A stretch of 64,000 nt of DNA from an uncultured SAR86 cluster bacterium. Its GTDB lineage: Bacteria > Pseudomonadota > Gammaproteobacteria > Magnimaribacterales > D2472. This document shows, piece by piece, positions 1-9,251 of this stretch. The notes under the pieces are model-generated. The model had not been told where the DNA came from. It ran no database searches and saw only the letters and a program-made list of their open reading frames with translations. Where the stretch lies: NCBI GenBank assembly GCA_902558395.1, contig CACEDS010000003.1, forward strand, positions 124,001-188,000. Reading direction: 5' to 3'. The number at the start of each line of letters is the position of its first letter. Position 1 is the stretch's first letter. Both the position numbers and the translations under genes were made by a program.

Positions 1-38
1 CAGGTAAATCAGCCAGAATTAAAGAAAGATTAGACTAA
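1..38 (+). CDS. rplS: 50S ribosomal protein L19, C-terminal end (partial)
   Basis: Only the last eleven codons lie in the window, in the third frame, ending at TAA 36-38. They read GKSARIKERLD, which closely matches the C-terminus of bacterial L19 (GKAARIKERLN in E. coli). L19 sits at the interface of the ribosomal subunits. The xerD start codon follows 4 bases after the stop, so rplS and xerD are probably cotranscribed. The assignment rests on this short tail and on the gammaproteobacterial gene order. Confidence 0.8.
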   Translation, partial: GKSARIKERLD

Positions 39-42
39 TTAG

Positions 43-930
43 ATGATCAAAGATAATAAAAAGGATCATTTACTTAGGTCCTTTTTAGATTCTCTATATA
101 TCGAAAAAGGACTTTCAAAGAATACTGTTTCATCATACAAGAATGATATTTCATCTTTTTCTTCATGGTGTGATAAAGAACATTTAGATCGATTGAAAAT
201 AACCGATCTTAATTTAAATAATTACATTTCAACTTTATTTAGTATTGGTTTAAAAAGTTCCTCAATAAATAGGAAGATTTCTTCTATCAAACATTTCTAT
301 CTTTTTTTATTAAAGAAAAAAGTTATTAAAAACTCTCCAGCAGATGAAATTACTGCTCCAAAACAAGAAAAATATTTACCAACATCAATGTCTGAAGATG
401 AAGTTGAAAGCCTTTTAGGAAGTCCAAAATCTAGTATAAAAATAGAAAGAAGAGATAAAGCAATGATAGAAATTCTTTATGCAACTGGTATGAGAATTTC
501 TGAGTTAGTGAATCTTAAGCTTACAGATATAGATTTTAATAGATCTGTACTTAAAGTTTTTGGTAAGGGTTCTAAAGAGCGTTTAGTACCTTATGGTGAA
601 AAAGCAGCAGAGGCTTTGAGAATATATCTTGAAGATAGAAAAACGTTAGATTCTAAAGATGTTTTTTTAAGTAACAGAGGAACTAGAATAACTAGAGGAG
701 CTTTTTGGCAAAGGATAAAGATTTATATTAAGCGTGAAAACCTTAAATTATCTATTTCACCCCATACACTTCGACATGCCTTTGCTACACATCTTTTAAA
801 TAGAGGTGCTGATTTAAGATCTGTACAAATTTTACTTGGACATAGTGACTTATCTACTACCCAAATATATACTCACATAGCAAAGAAACGATTAGGCGAA
901 ATTCTAAAAAAACATCACCCAAGAGGCTAA
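43..930 (+). CDS. xerD: Tyrosine recombinase XerD
   Basis: This 295-residue site-specific recombinase acts with XerC at dif to resolve chromosome dimers under FtsK control. The N-terminal SAM-like core-binding domain (about residues 7-90) precedes the catalytic domain. The tyrosine-recombinase residues are all visible: Arg151 in TGMRISEL, His241 and Arg244 in HTLRH, His267 in LLGHSD and the nucleophile Tyr276 in QIYTHI. The beta-hairpin lysine lies in the GKGSKERLVPY segment. Length matches E. coli XerD (298). XerD is preferred over XerC because of the neighbour dsbC, as in many gammaproteobacteria. The stop is one base from the dsbC start, indicating an operon. Confidence 0.93.
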   Translation: MIKDNKKDHLLRSFLDSLYIEKGLSKNTVSSYKNDISSFSSWCDKEHLDRLKITDLNLNNYISTLFSIGLKSSSINRKISSIKHFYLFLLKKKVIKNSPADEITAPKQEKYLPTSMSEDEVESLLGSPKSSIKIERRDKAMIEILYATGMRISELVNLKLTDIDFNRSVLKVFGKGSKERLVPYGEKAAEALRIYLEDRKTLDSKDVFLSNRGTRITRGAFWQRIKIYIKRENLKLSISPHTLRHAFATHLLNRGADLRSVQILLGHSDLSTTQIYTHIAKKRLGEILKKHHPRG

Positions 931-931
931 A

Positions 932-1645
932 ATGAAAAAATTTAATATTTCATTTGTTTTTATTTTATTTTCCTTATTCATTGCATCCGATGAAGAGATA
1001 ATCCGAAATAGTCTAGAAAAAATATTGCCTGCAGGCTCAGAAATTGAGAGCATTCAAGAATCATCTATTCCTGGACTATACTCAGTTTATTATGGTGATC
1101 TGGAACCAATATATGTTACAAAAGATGGCAATTTTTTTATTTATGGTGATATCTATAAAATAAACATAGACTCTATTTCTAATATTACAGATTTAGAGAT
1201 TTCAAAAAGAAGATCTATAGTACTATCGAATCTAAAACCTAGTGAATTAATTTCATTTAAATCCAAAAATGAGAAATATAGTGTGACCATTTTTACTGAT
1301 GTGGATTGTGGATATTGCAGGAAACTTCATAATCAGATTGAAGAATATAACAAGCTAGGAATTACAATAAACTATGCTGCTTTTCCAAGATCTGGTCTAG
1401 GTACTGATTCCTTTACAAAGATGGTCAACGCTTGGTGTTCAGATAATACTAAATTAAGCTTAACAAGACTTAAAAATAATAAAGAAGTAGATGTTAATTT
1501 TTGTGACAATCAACCAGTTTCAAAACATTATGCTATTGGAAAAAAATTAGGAGTTACTGGAACCCCCGCAATTTTTTCAACTGAAGGAATTTTAATACCA
1601 GGATATTTATCTCCTGAGGATTTATTAACAAAATTAAAATCATAG
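932..1645 (+). CDS. dsbC: Periplasmic disulfide isomerase DsbC
   Basis: The 237-residue protein has an N-terminal hydrophobic signal peptide (about residues 1-19). A DsbC dimerisation domain follows, then a thioredoxin fold with the active site C126-G-Y-C129 and the cis-proline loop GVTGTPAIF. The family reshuffles wrong disulfides in periplasmic proteins and is kept reduced by DsbD. A DsbD/ScsB-like reductase is encoded at 31877-33850. The gene is packed between xerD and alaC, the order seen in pseudomonads and relatives. There are two further cysteines in the C-terminal domain (AWCSDN and NFCDNQ), matching the structural disulfide of DsbC. Confidence 0.9.
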   Translation: MKKFNISFVFILFSLFIASDEEIIRNSLEKILPAGSEIESIQESSIPGLYSVYYGDLEPIYVTKDGNFFIYGDIYKINIDSISNITDLEISKRRSIVLSNLKPSELISFKSKNEKYSVTIFTDVDCGYCRKLHNQIEEYNKLGITINYAAFPRSGLGTDSFTKMVNAWCSDNTKLSLTRLKNNKEVDVNFCDNQPVSKHYAIGKKLGVTGTPAIFSTEGILIPGYLSPEDLLTKLKS

Positions 1646-1649
1646 AGCT

Positions 1650-2837
1650 ATGCCTGATCAAGATTTTTCTAATGCACAAAAATTACCTCCATATATTTTT
1701 GGTCAAATAAATACTTTGAAACATGAAGCAAGACTTCGTGGTGAAGATATTATAGATTTTGGGATGGGCAATCCCGATCAACCTACACCAAATGTTGTCG
1801 TTGATAAACTAATTGAAACGGTTAAAAATCCTGTTACCCATAGATATTCTCAATCAGCAGGGCTACCAAAACTTCGTGTAGCCATAAAAGATTGGTATCT
1901 AAGAAAATATAATATTCAATTAGATCAAGATTCTGAGATTGTTACATGTATGGGCTCTAAAGAGGGTATAGCCCATCTTTCCTTAGCTACCTTATCTCAA
2001 GATGATACTGTGATAGTTCAATCACCAACATATCCTATACATTCTTATGGCGTTGTAATTGCAGGCGCCAATTTGCATTCGGTAACTTTAAAAGATGATA
2101 CGGACAAGTTTCTAGATGATGTTGAGGAGGCAATCAATATTTCTAAAACCAAGCCAAAAATGATAATAGTTAATTTTCCATCTAATCCAACCACGCAATC
2201 TGTAACTGTTGAATTTTTTGAAAAGATTATAAAAATTGGAAAAAAATATGATATTTGGATAATCCATGATCTTGCATATGCTGATATTGTATTTGATGAA
2301 TATAAAGCACCTTCAATCTTAGAGGTCGATGGCGCAAAAGATATAGCAGTAGAATTTTTTACATTATCAAAGTCATATAATATGCCTGGATGGAGAGTTG
2401 GATTTTGTTGTGGAAATAAAAATTTAGTTCAAGCACTAACAAAAATTAAATCATATATGGATTATGGAACTTTCACCCCAATTCAAGTTGCTGCAATTAA
2501 AGCAATAAATGAATGTGATAAAGAAGTAAGTGCAATTCGTGAAATGTATGAAAGCAGAAGAAATGAATTATGTGATGGACTTAATCGTATTGGCTGGGAT
2601 GTTGAAAAGCCAGTTGCTACAATGTTTGTATGGGCAAAGATACCTGAAAAATATATTAAATTAGGTTCTTTAGAATTTAGTAAATTGCTTATTGAACATG
2701 CTCAAGTTGCTGTTTCTCCTGGAGGAGGTTTTGGTGAAGATGGTGATGAGTATGTTAGATTTTCACTTATTGAGAATGAACAAAGAATTAGGCAAGCAAT
2801 AAGAGGCATTAAAAACTTTTTATCAATGGAAATATAA
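1650..2837 (+). CDS. alaC: Alanine/aspartate-type aminotransferase, AlaC-like
   Basis: This is a 395-residue fold-type I PLP aminotransferase. The Schiff-base lysine is in TLSKSYNMPGWRVGF, and the substrate-carboxylate arginine is in EYVRFSLIENEQR near the C-terminus. The N-terminal FGMGNPDQPTP and the substrate-binding NFPSNPT motif place it in the AlaC/YfdZ glutamate-pyruvate aminotransferase group, which makes alanine from pyruvate and glutamate. It ends on the same base at which hom begins (TAATG overlap), so it is translationally coupled to hom, an arrangement common in proteobacteria. Substrate specificity is inferred from family resemblance and context. Confidence 0.85.
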   Translation: MPDQDFSNAQKLPPYIFGQINTLKHEARLRGEDIIDFGMGNPDQPTPNVVVDKLIETVKNPVTHRYSQSAGLPKLRVAIKDWYLRKYNIQLDQDSEIVTCMGSKEGIAHLSLATLSQDDTVIVQSPTYPIHSYGVVIAGANLHSVTLKDDTDKFLDDVEEAINISKTKPKMIIVNFPSNPTTQSVTVEFFEKIIKIGKKYDIWIIHDLAYADIVFDEYKAPSILEVDGAKDIAVEFFTLSKSYNMPGWRVGFCCGNKNLVQALTKIKSYMDYGTFTPIQVAAIKAINECDKEVSAIREMYESRRNELCDGLNRIGWDVEKPVATMFVWAKIPEKYIKLGSLEFSKLLIEHAQVAVSPGGGFGEDGDEYVRFSLIENEQRIRQAIRGIKNFLSMEI

Positions 2838-4105
2838 TGGAAGAATTAAAAGTAGGAATTTGTGGGTGGGGTAATGTTGCAACTGGATTATTTAGTGCGC
2901 TAGAAAATAATGCAGATATTATTGCTTCAAACTCAGGTGCTCAATTTACAGTTAGTGTCATAGGAGCAAGAAGAGACAATCCTAAATGTGATCCAGGTAA
3001 TACACCTATCGAGAGGGATATATTTGATGTCATTAGTCATGATATTGATGTAGTGGTAGAACTAATTGGAGGAGTTGAGGTAGCAAGAGAACTAATTATT
3101 AAAGCAATCAAGAATAAAAAACATGTTGTAACTGCAAATAAAGCTGTTATATACCATCATGGAGATGAAATCTTTAAATTAGCAAAAGAAAACGGAGTAA
3201 GAGTTCTTTTTGAATCTGCAGTTTGCGCTGGAACCCCAATTATAAAATTATTAAAAGAAGAATTAGCTGCAAATAGAGTTTCAAAGATTTCAGGGATGTT
3301 AAATGGTACATCTAATTTTATCTTATCAAATATGGAAGAAGGTGCTGAATTTGATTCAACTCTTGAATTGGCTCAGAAAGAAGGATATGCAGAGCCTGAT
3401 CCAACCTTTGATATTGAAGGTATGGACGCCGCACATAAGATTGGTATTTTATCAGCTCTAGCCTTTGGAACATCTTTGCCTCCAAAAGATTTTTACGTTG
3501 AAGGCATCACAAAAATAGAAAAAAGTGATTTTACATATGCAATGGATATGGGTTATACCGTAAAACATCTTGCAGTAGCTAAAGTTGATGAAAATCTTCT
3601 AGAGCTTAGGGCGCATCCTGCATTAATAAAGCTTGATTCACACCTTGCAAACTTAAAGGGTGTGAGAAATGGTATGGAGATAGATACGGACTTAATTGGA
3701 AAAATACATATAGCAGGCTCAGGAGCTGGACAGGAATCAACTGCTTCTGGGTTAATTTCAGATCTTATTAATTTAGCAAATTCAAAAGCTATAAATGATC
3801 AACCAGAAAACAATAATATTACTTCATATAAAGTCTCAGAATTTTCTGAACTCGTCTTTCAATATTATTTTTATATAGAAGCAGAAGATAAACCAGGTGT
3901 TATGGCATCAATAACATCTTTAATGGCATCAAAACAAGTAGGAATTGAATCAATTGTTCAAAAAGAAGAATTAGACGAAAATTGTGTTCCAATAATATTA
4001 ATAACTGACCCATTTAAAGAAAGCGATCACTCAGAACTTCACAAAGAGTTATTAACTATAGAATCGGTTAAAAATATCAGATCTATTAGAATAGAATCTA
4101 ACTAA
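2837..4105 (+). CDS. hom: Homoserine dehydrogenase
   Basis: The 422-residue enzyme reduces aspartate semialdehyde to homoserine, the branch to threonine and methionine. The N-terminal NAD(P)-binding loop is GICGWGNVATG. The catalytic dehydrogenase domain contains VTANKAVI and GMLNGTSNFIL, and the C-terminal about 75 residues form an ACT domain (EAEDKPGVMASITSLMAS), the usual site of threonine feedback inhibition. It is a stand-alone Hom rather than an aspartokinase fusion. thrC follows after two bases. The pair resembles the hom-thrC operons of Pseudomonas and relatives. Confidence 0.94.
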   Translation: MEELKVGICGWGNVATGLFSALENNADIIASNSGAQFTVSVIGARRDNPKCDPGNTPIERDIFDVISHDIDVVVELIGGVEVARELIIKAIKNKKHVVTANKAVIYHHGDEIFKLAKENGVRVLFESAVCAGTPIIKLLKEELAANRVSKISGMLNGTSNFILSNMEEGAEFDSTLELAQKEGYAEPDPTFDIEGMDAAHKIGILSALAFGTSLPPKDFYVEGITKIEKSDFTYAMDMGYTVKHLAVAKVDENLLELRAHPALIKLDSHLANLKGVRNGMEIDTDLIGKIHIAGSGAGQESTASGLISDLINLANSKAINDQPENNNITSYKVSEFSELVFQYYFYIEAEDKPGVMASITSLMASKQVGIESIVQKEELDENCVPIILITDPFKESDHSELHKELLTIESVKNIRSIRIESN

Positions 4106-4107
4106 TA

Positions 4108-5496
4108 ATGTTATTCCACAGCACAAGGGGTAAGGACCACAACAGAACATTTGAGGATGTTCTTATGCAAGGTTTGGCTGCAGATGGGGGTTTATTTATG
4201 CCTGATGCTTGGCCACAAGTCGATATTGAGAAAATAAAAACTCTTGATAGTTTTATTGATGTAGCCAAATGCATAGTTCCTTTATTTACAAAGTCCTCTT
4301 TCTCAGATGATGAGGTCTTGGAACTACTAGATGATACATGGCATGACTTTTCTAAAGAAAATTTTGCCACCATTCATCAGCTTGATGATACAAAGTCTAT
4401 TTTAGAGTTATTTCATGGACCTACAGCAGCCTTTAAAGATTTTGGACTCCAACTAGCTGCAGCATTTTTTAATAAATCATTATTAAAACAAAATAAAACG
4501 GCAATAGTACTAGGTGCAACTTCAGGAGATACTGGATCTGCTGCTATTGATGCATGTAAAAGATTTGATTCTATTAAAAGTTTTATTCTTCTTCCGGATG
4601 GAAATATGTCAGAAGTTCAAAGAAGACAAATGACCACAGTTGATAGTCCTAATGTTTTTACATTAAGAGTTAACGGAACATTTGATGATTGCCAAGATAT
4701 TGTCAAACAAGCATTTAGTGAAAGGTCTTTTCTCAAAGACGATCAATTTTTATTAGCTGTTAATTCTATTAATTGGGTAAGAATTATTGGTCAAATTTGT
4801 TACTATTTTTACGCCTCATTAAAAACCAATCAATTGAGAGAGCCCCTCAATTTTTCCGTTCCAACTGGAAATTTTGGAAATGTATTTGCTTGTTATTCTG
4901 CATACAAAATGGGCATGCCTTTAAATAAAATATTGGTAGCTGTAAATGATAATAATATTCTGCATAGATTTTTTTCAGATAATGATTACTCAAGATCAAA
5001 AGTATCAGAAACTCTCTCACCTAGTATGGATATAAGTATTGCAAGTAATTTTGAAAGATTACTTTATGATTTTTATGCAGAAAGAGACTCCTCTATTTGT
5101 GATCAGTTTTATAGAAATTTTCCTAAATCCCCAATTAATTTAGAAAAAAATATGTGGGAAAAATCTAAGGATCTCTTTATGAGTTACTCAGTCGATGATA
5201 TTTCCACAGTTAAAGCAATGAAAGATACTTATATATCTTATAACTATTTAATTGATCCCCACACAGCTGTAGCAATTGAAGCAGTTGATCAAATTAATGA
5301 AAAGCTTAATGGAAACACATTAATTCTATCTACAGCTCATCCAGCTAAATTTCCTGAAATTATTAAGGATGCAGATTTAGAATTATCAGAAATACCCAAG
5401 ACTCTTTTAGATGTATATAATTTAAAAGAAAGAGCCACATATATGCCTGCATCCAAAGAATTAATTTTTGATTTTATAATTAAGAATAATTTATAA
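4108..5496 (+). CDS. thrC: Threonine synthase
   Basis: The 462-residue PLP enzyme converts O-phosphohomoserine to threonine. The N-terminus (FHSTRGKDHNRTFEDVL, AADGGLFMP) is typical of the long form. The PLP lysine lies in FHGPTAAFKDFGLQ, and the phosphate-binding segment is ATSGDTGSAA. It follows hom by two bases and precedes prfB by one, so the block is compact and probably cotranscribed. No homoserine kinase (thrB or thrH) is in the window. Confidence 0.94.
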   Translation: MLFHSTRGKDHNRTFEDVLMQGLAADGGLFMPDAWPQVDIEKIKTLDSFIDVAKCIVPLFTKSSFSDDEVLELLDDTWHDFSKENFATIHQLDDTKSILELFHGPTAAFKDFGLQLAAAFFNKSLLKQNKTAIVLGATSGDTGSAAIDACKRFDSIKSFILLPDGNMSEVQRRQMTTVDSPNVFTLRVNGTFDDCQDIVKQAFSERSFLKDDQFLLAVNSINWVRIIGQICYYFYASLKTNQLREPLNFSVPTGNFGNVFACYSAYKMGMPLNKILVAVNDNNILHRFFSDNDYSRSKVSETLSPSMDISIASNFERLLYDFYAERDSSICDQFYRNFPKSPINLEKNMWEKSKDLFMSYSVDDISTVKAMKDTYISYNYLIDPHTAVAIEAVDQINEKLNGNTLILSTAHPAKFPEIIKDADLELSEIPKTLLDVYNLKERATYMPASKELIFDFIIKNNL

Positions 5497-5497
5497 A

Positions 5498-6595
5498 ATG
5501 GATTCCTCAGAACTTAAGAATAGCCTCAATGATCTAAAAATACGCCTAGATGATATCAAAGATGGTGTTTTTGACATTAACTCCAAAGAAAAACGACTTA
5601 AAGAAATTGAGAGCGAGCTTTCTAAAGAAGAAATTTGGTCAGATTTAGATTTATCCCAAAAAATTAGTAAAGAAAAAACAGCTCTTGAAAAAACATTAAA
5701 TTCATTCAAATCCGTTGAGGAAAAAGTGACTGATGGGCTTATGTTTATTGATATTGCTGAAGAGGAGGGAGATGACAAATCTATATCTGAAATATTGGAA
5801 AGCTTCCAAAGTTTAGAACAGTCTGTTGCTGAGCTTGAGTTTAGTAAGATGTTTACAAATAAAATGGATTCTGCATCGGCTTATGTAGAAATTCAATCTG
5901 GATCAGGAGGTACTGAAGCTCAAGATTGGGCTGAAATGTTACTTAGAATGTATACAAAGTGGTCTGAAGGCCGAGGTTTTAATTCTGACTTAATTGAAAT
6001 TTCTCATGGCGATGTTGCCGGCATTAAATCTGCAACATTGCATGTCAGCGGTGAATATTCTTATGGTTGGTTGAGAACTGAAACCGGAATACATAGATTG
6101 GTTAGAAAGTCACCCTTTGACTCTGGCAGTAGAAGACATACATCTTTTGCATCTGTTTTTATTTCTCCTGAAGTTGATGACTCTATTGAAATAAATATAA
6201 ACAATGCTGATATAAGAGTTGATACATACAGAGCATCAGGTGCTGGAGGTCAACATGTTAATAAAACTGATTCAGCGGTGAGACTGACTCATATGCCAAC
6301 TGGAGTTGTTGCTCAATGCCAAAGTGATAGATCTCAGCATAAAAATAAAGAAAATGCTCTTAAACAATTAAAATCTAAGTTATACGAGTTAGAATTACAA
6401 AAACAAAACCAAGAAAGACAAGAATTGGAAGAAAGTAAATCAGACATAGGTTGGGGAAGTCAAATAAGGTCATATGTTTTAGATCAATCTAGAATAAAGG
6501 ATCTTAGAACTGGTTATGAAACAGGAAATACATCGGCGGTTTTAAATGGTGATCTCGATGAATTTATGAAAGCAAGTCTTAAAGCGGGAGTATAA
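5498..6595 (+). CDS. prfB: Peptide chain release factor 2, no frameshift
   Basis: RF2 recognises UGA and UAA stop codons and triggers peptidyl-tRNA hydrolysis. The UGA-reading tripeptide SPF is at residues 205-207 and the catalytic GGQ at 250-252 (SGAGGQHVNKTDSAVR). The reading frame is continuous from ATG 5498 for 365 residues. Codons 22-26 read GAT GGT GTT TTT GAC, so the internal UGA and programmed +1 shift that autoregulate E. coli prfB are absent, and no AGGGGG-type internal Shine-Dalgarno is seen. lysS begins directly after the stop, the usual prfB-lysS order. Confidence 0.95.
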   Translation: MDSSELKNSLNDLKIRLDDIKDGVFDINSKEKRLKEIESELSKEEIWSDLDLSQKISKEKTALEKTLNSFKSVEEKVTDGLMFIDIAEEEGDDKSISEILESFQSLEQSVAELEFSKMFTNKMDSASAYVEIQSGSGGTEAQDWAEMLLRMYTKWSEGRGFNSDLIEISHGDVAGIKSATLHVSGEYSYGWLRTETGIHRLVRKSPFDSGSRRHTSFASVFISPEVDDSIEININNADIRVDTYRASGAGGQHVNKTDSAVRLTHMPTGVVAQCQSDRSQHKNKENALKQLKSKLYELELQKQNQERQELEESKSDIGWGSQIRSYVLDQSRIKDLRTGYETGNTSAVLNGDLDEFMKASLKAGV

Positions 6596-8029
6596 ATGGC
6601 TGAAGAAAATATTGGTGGAGAAGAGGGTATTATTGAAGAAAGAAGAAAAAAACTTCAGCTCCTTAGAGATAAAAATACAGCATATATAAACGACTTTTTA
6701 AAAGAGCATTATGCTCATGATCTTCATCGTCAACATGATGAGCTTTCAAAAGAAGATCTAGAATCAAAAAATGTTGATAATATTTCTGTTGCTGGAAGGA
6801 TTGTGCTCATGAGAGTAATGGGTAACGCGAGTTTTGCAACCATAAGAGATGTTAGTGGGGATATTCAGGTTTATGTAAGTAAAAATACTGTAGATATTGA
6901 TATATATGAAGATTTTAAAACTTGGGATTTAGGAGACATTGTTGGTGTTAAAGGAAAATTATTTAAAACAAAAACAAATGAGCTAACAATTGAAGCTAGC
7001 GTGGTTAGTTTGATTACAAAATCAATAAGACCTATGCCTGATAAATTTAAAGGTCTTGCCGATATAGAGACAAGATATAGACAAAGATATCTTGATTTAA
7101 TGAGTAACGAAAACCAGAAGCAAGTATTTCTAAATAGGTCAGCTATTATTGAATCATTAAGACAGTCTCTTAAAGATAGAGATTTTGTTGAAGTAGAAAC
7201 ACCTATGATGCATCCAATACCAGGCGGTGCTGTGGCAAGACCATTTGTTACTAAACACAATGCATTAGATAGGGAGTTATTTTTAAGGATAGCTCCTGAG
7301 CTTTATTTAAAAAGACTTTTAGTTGGCGGTTTCGAGAGAGTTTTTGAAATTAATAGAAGTTTTAGAAACGAGGGCTTATCAACAAAACATAACCCAGAAT
7401 TTACTATGCTTGAGTATTATGAGGCTTTTACAACTCTAGAAAATACCATTGAATTTACTGAAAATATGATTAAAAAAGCATGTGAGCTTATTAATGATTC
7501 ATTAAATATATCTTGGGGAGAAGATCAAATTAATCTTTCAAAGTTTAGAAAAGCAAAACTTGCCGATCTAGTTTTAGAACATAATAATTCTATTAGTGAA
7601 GAGCAAATAGCAAAAATGGGTGGCAAAGAATTGCTTGAATTATTTGAATCAAGTGTAGAAGAAAATTTAATTGAACCAACTTTTGTAATTGGTTATCCTG
7701 TTGAAGTTTCACCTCTTTCAAGAAGAAATAATGAAAATCCAGAAATAGCTGATAGATTTGAACTATTTATTGGCGGTAAAGAAATAGCTAATGGCTTTTG
7801 TGAATTAAATGACCCAGATGATCAAGCTGACAGATTTAGAGAACAAGTCAAAGCCAAAGACACCGGCGATAAAGAGGCTATGTCATTTGATGAAGATTAC
7901 GTAACTGCACTAGAGCATGGAATGCCTCCTGCAGTTGGAGTGGGTATTGGAATTGACAGATTGGTAATGATGATTACCAACCAAACATCGATTAGAGATG
8001 TTATTTTATTCCCTCAATTAAAATCTTAA
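6596..8029 (+). CDS. lysS: Lysyl-tRNA synthetase, class II
   Basis: This 477-residue class II aminoacyl-tRNA synthetase charges tRNA-Lys. The N-terminal OB-fold anticodon-binding domain (around residues 60-160, with VAGRIVLMRVMG) precedes the catalytic core. The class II motifs are visible: motif 2 as FEINRSFRNEG and motif 3 as GVGIGIDRLVMM. Length is slightly below the E. coli enzyme (505) because of a shorter N-terminus. It follows prfB without a gap. Its stop overlaps the stop of the convergent acyl-CoA dehydrogenase by four bases (TTAA at 8026-8029). Confidence 0.95.
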   Translation: MAEENIGGEEGIIEERRKKLQLLRDKNTAYINDFLKEHYAHDLHRQHDELSKEDLESKNVDNISVAGRIVLMRVMGNASFATIRDVSGDIQVYVSKNTVDIDIYEDFKTWDLGDIVGVKGKLFKTKTNELTIEASVVSLITKSIRPMPDKFKGLADIETRYRQRYLDLMSNENQKQVFLNRSAIIESLRQSLKDRDFVEVETPMMHPIPGGAVARPFVTKHNALDRELFLRIAPELYLKRLLVGGFERVFEINRSFRNEGLSTKHNPEFTMLEYYEAFTTLENTIEFTENMIKKACELINDSLNISWGEDQINLSKFRKAKLADLVLEHNNSISEEQIAKMGGKELLELFESSVEENLIEPTFVIGYPVEVSPLSRRNNENPEIADRFELFIGGKEIANGFCELNDPDDQADRFREQVKAKDTGDKEAMSFDEDYVTALEHGMPPAVGVGIGIDRLVMMITNQTSIRDVILFPQLKS

Positions 8030-9243
8030 GAATTACCTGAAGGTATGTCTTTGTATGGCATTCCCTTATCGGCTCTCGCATCTTGAGGAAGTCCAAGCAC
8101 TCTTTCTGCAATGATATTCTTGAGAATCTCATCAGTACCACCGGCAATTCTTAATCCAGGAGCACCAAGCCAAGCATTCTGAAAACTTTGTATTTCAGGA
8201 TCATCTGTTTTTAACATACCAGCCATATCAAGCGAGTCCATCCCAAAGGCACCAATATTTTGTAATTTATTTGCACTAACTATTTTAGTTATTGAAGCTT
8301 CTGGTCCGGGCGTTTCACCTCTTGATAAAGCAGACATAGTTCTGAGTTTAGTATTTTTTAATCCATTAGCTTCGCAATACCAATCTGCAATAGATGATCT
8401 TACTGATTTGTTATTTATAAGAGGCTCACCAGAATCATCTTGTTTTTTTGCCCATCTAAAAGCATCTTCAACATCAGCTCCATTAGCATCACCAACCGCA
8501 AGCCTTTCGTTCATAAGGGTTGTTATGGCAACTTTCCAGCCATCACCAACATCTCCAAGCCTTTGAGAGTCAGGTATAACTACATCAGTAAAATAAACTT
8601 CATTAAAACTTGAACCACCTGTAATTTGTTTAATTGGCTTTACTTCAATGCCAGGAGATTTCATATCTAAAAAGAAAAATGTCATCCCTTTATGTTTTTC
8701 AAGATTTGGATCATGTCTTACAACTAAAATTCCATAATCTGAAAAATGTGCTCCAGAGGTCCATACTTTTTGACCATTAATAATCCAATTATCCCCATCT
8801 TTGACAGCTTTACTTCTCAAACCTGCAACATCTGATCCTGCTGATGGCTCTGAAAAAAGCTGGCACCATATTTCTTTACCTTCCGCCATTGCTGGAAGAT
8901 ATCGAGCTTTTTGCTCATCAGTTGCGTATTCCATCATCACTGGCCCAGCCATACCTAAACCAATTTCAAAAATACCTTTCGGGACATTAAACTTTGATTC
9001 TTCTTCAGCCCAAATAATTCTTTCAATAGCAGAGGCCCCAATACCACCAAATTCCTTTGGCCAATGTAACATGGCCCAACCAGCATCATATTTCTTTTTC
9101 TGCCAGTCCTTAGCAACTTGTAAAAAATCAATATTTGCAAATTCGTTTTTTTCGACACCTGTTTTAAGTTTGGCATTTTTTTCCAGCCATTCTCTGCAGG
9201 TCTTTCTAAATTTTGCTTGTTCAGGCGTATCTTTAAAATCCAT
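8026..9243 (-). CDS. Acyl-CoA dehydrogenase
   Basis: This 405-residue FAD-dependent acyl-CoA dehydrogenase has the N-terminal helical domain (TPEQAKFRKTCREWLEKN) and the middle beta domain with FSEPSAGSDVAGL and VWTSGAH. The C-terminal helical domain ends GGTDEILKNIIAERVLGLP. It introduces the alpha-beta double bond in acyl-CoA beta-oxidation; the substrate cannot be read from sequence. The neighbour 9252-10364 is a second, divergent paralogue transcribed just ahead with eight bases between. Adjacent pairs like this are known to form mixed-subunit enzymes for steroid or branched side chains in some bacteria, which is only a suggestion here. Confidence 0.9.
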   Translation of the reverse strand: MDFKDTPEQAKFRKTCREWLEKNAKLKTGVEKNEFANIDFLQVAKDWQKKKYDAGWAMLHWPKEFGGIGASAIERIIWAEEESKFNVPKGIFEIGLGMAGPVMMEYATDEQKARYLPAMAEGKEIWCQLFSEPSAGSDVAGLRSKAVKDGDNWIINGQKVWTSGAHFSDYGILVVRHDPNLEKHKGMTFFFLDMKSPGIEVKPIKQITGGSSFNEVYFTDVVIPDSQRLGDVGDGWKVAITTLMNERLAVGDANGADVEDAFRWAKKQDDSGEPLINNKSVRSSIADWYCEANGLKNTKLRTMSALSRGETPGPEASITKIVSANKLQNIGAFGMDSLDMAGMLKTDDPEIQSFQNAWLGAPGLRIAGGTDEILKNIIAERVLGLPQDARADKGMPYKDIPSGNS

Positions 9244-9251
9244 AATTTTTC

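Noticed and set aside
4098..7260. Minus-strand open frames within thrC, prfB and lysS
   Set aside because: They are mirror frames of well-conserved genes, with serine-rich translations typical of antisense of AT-rich codons.
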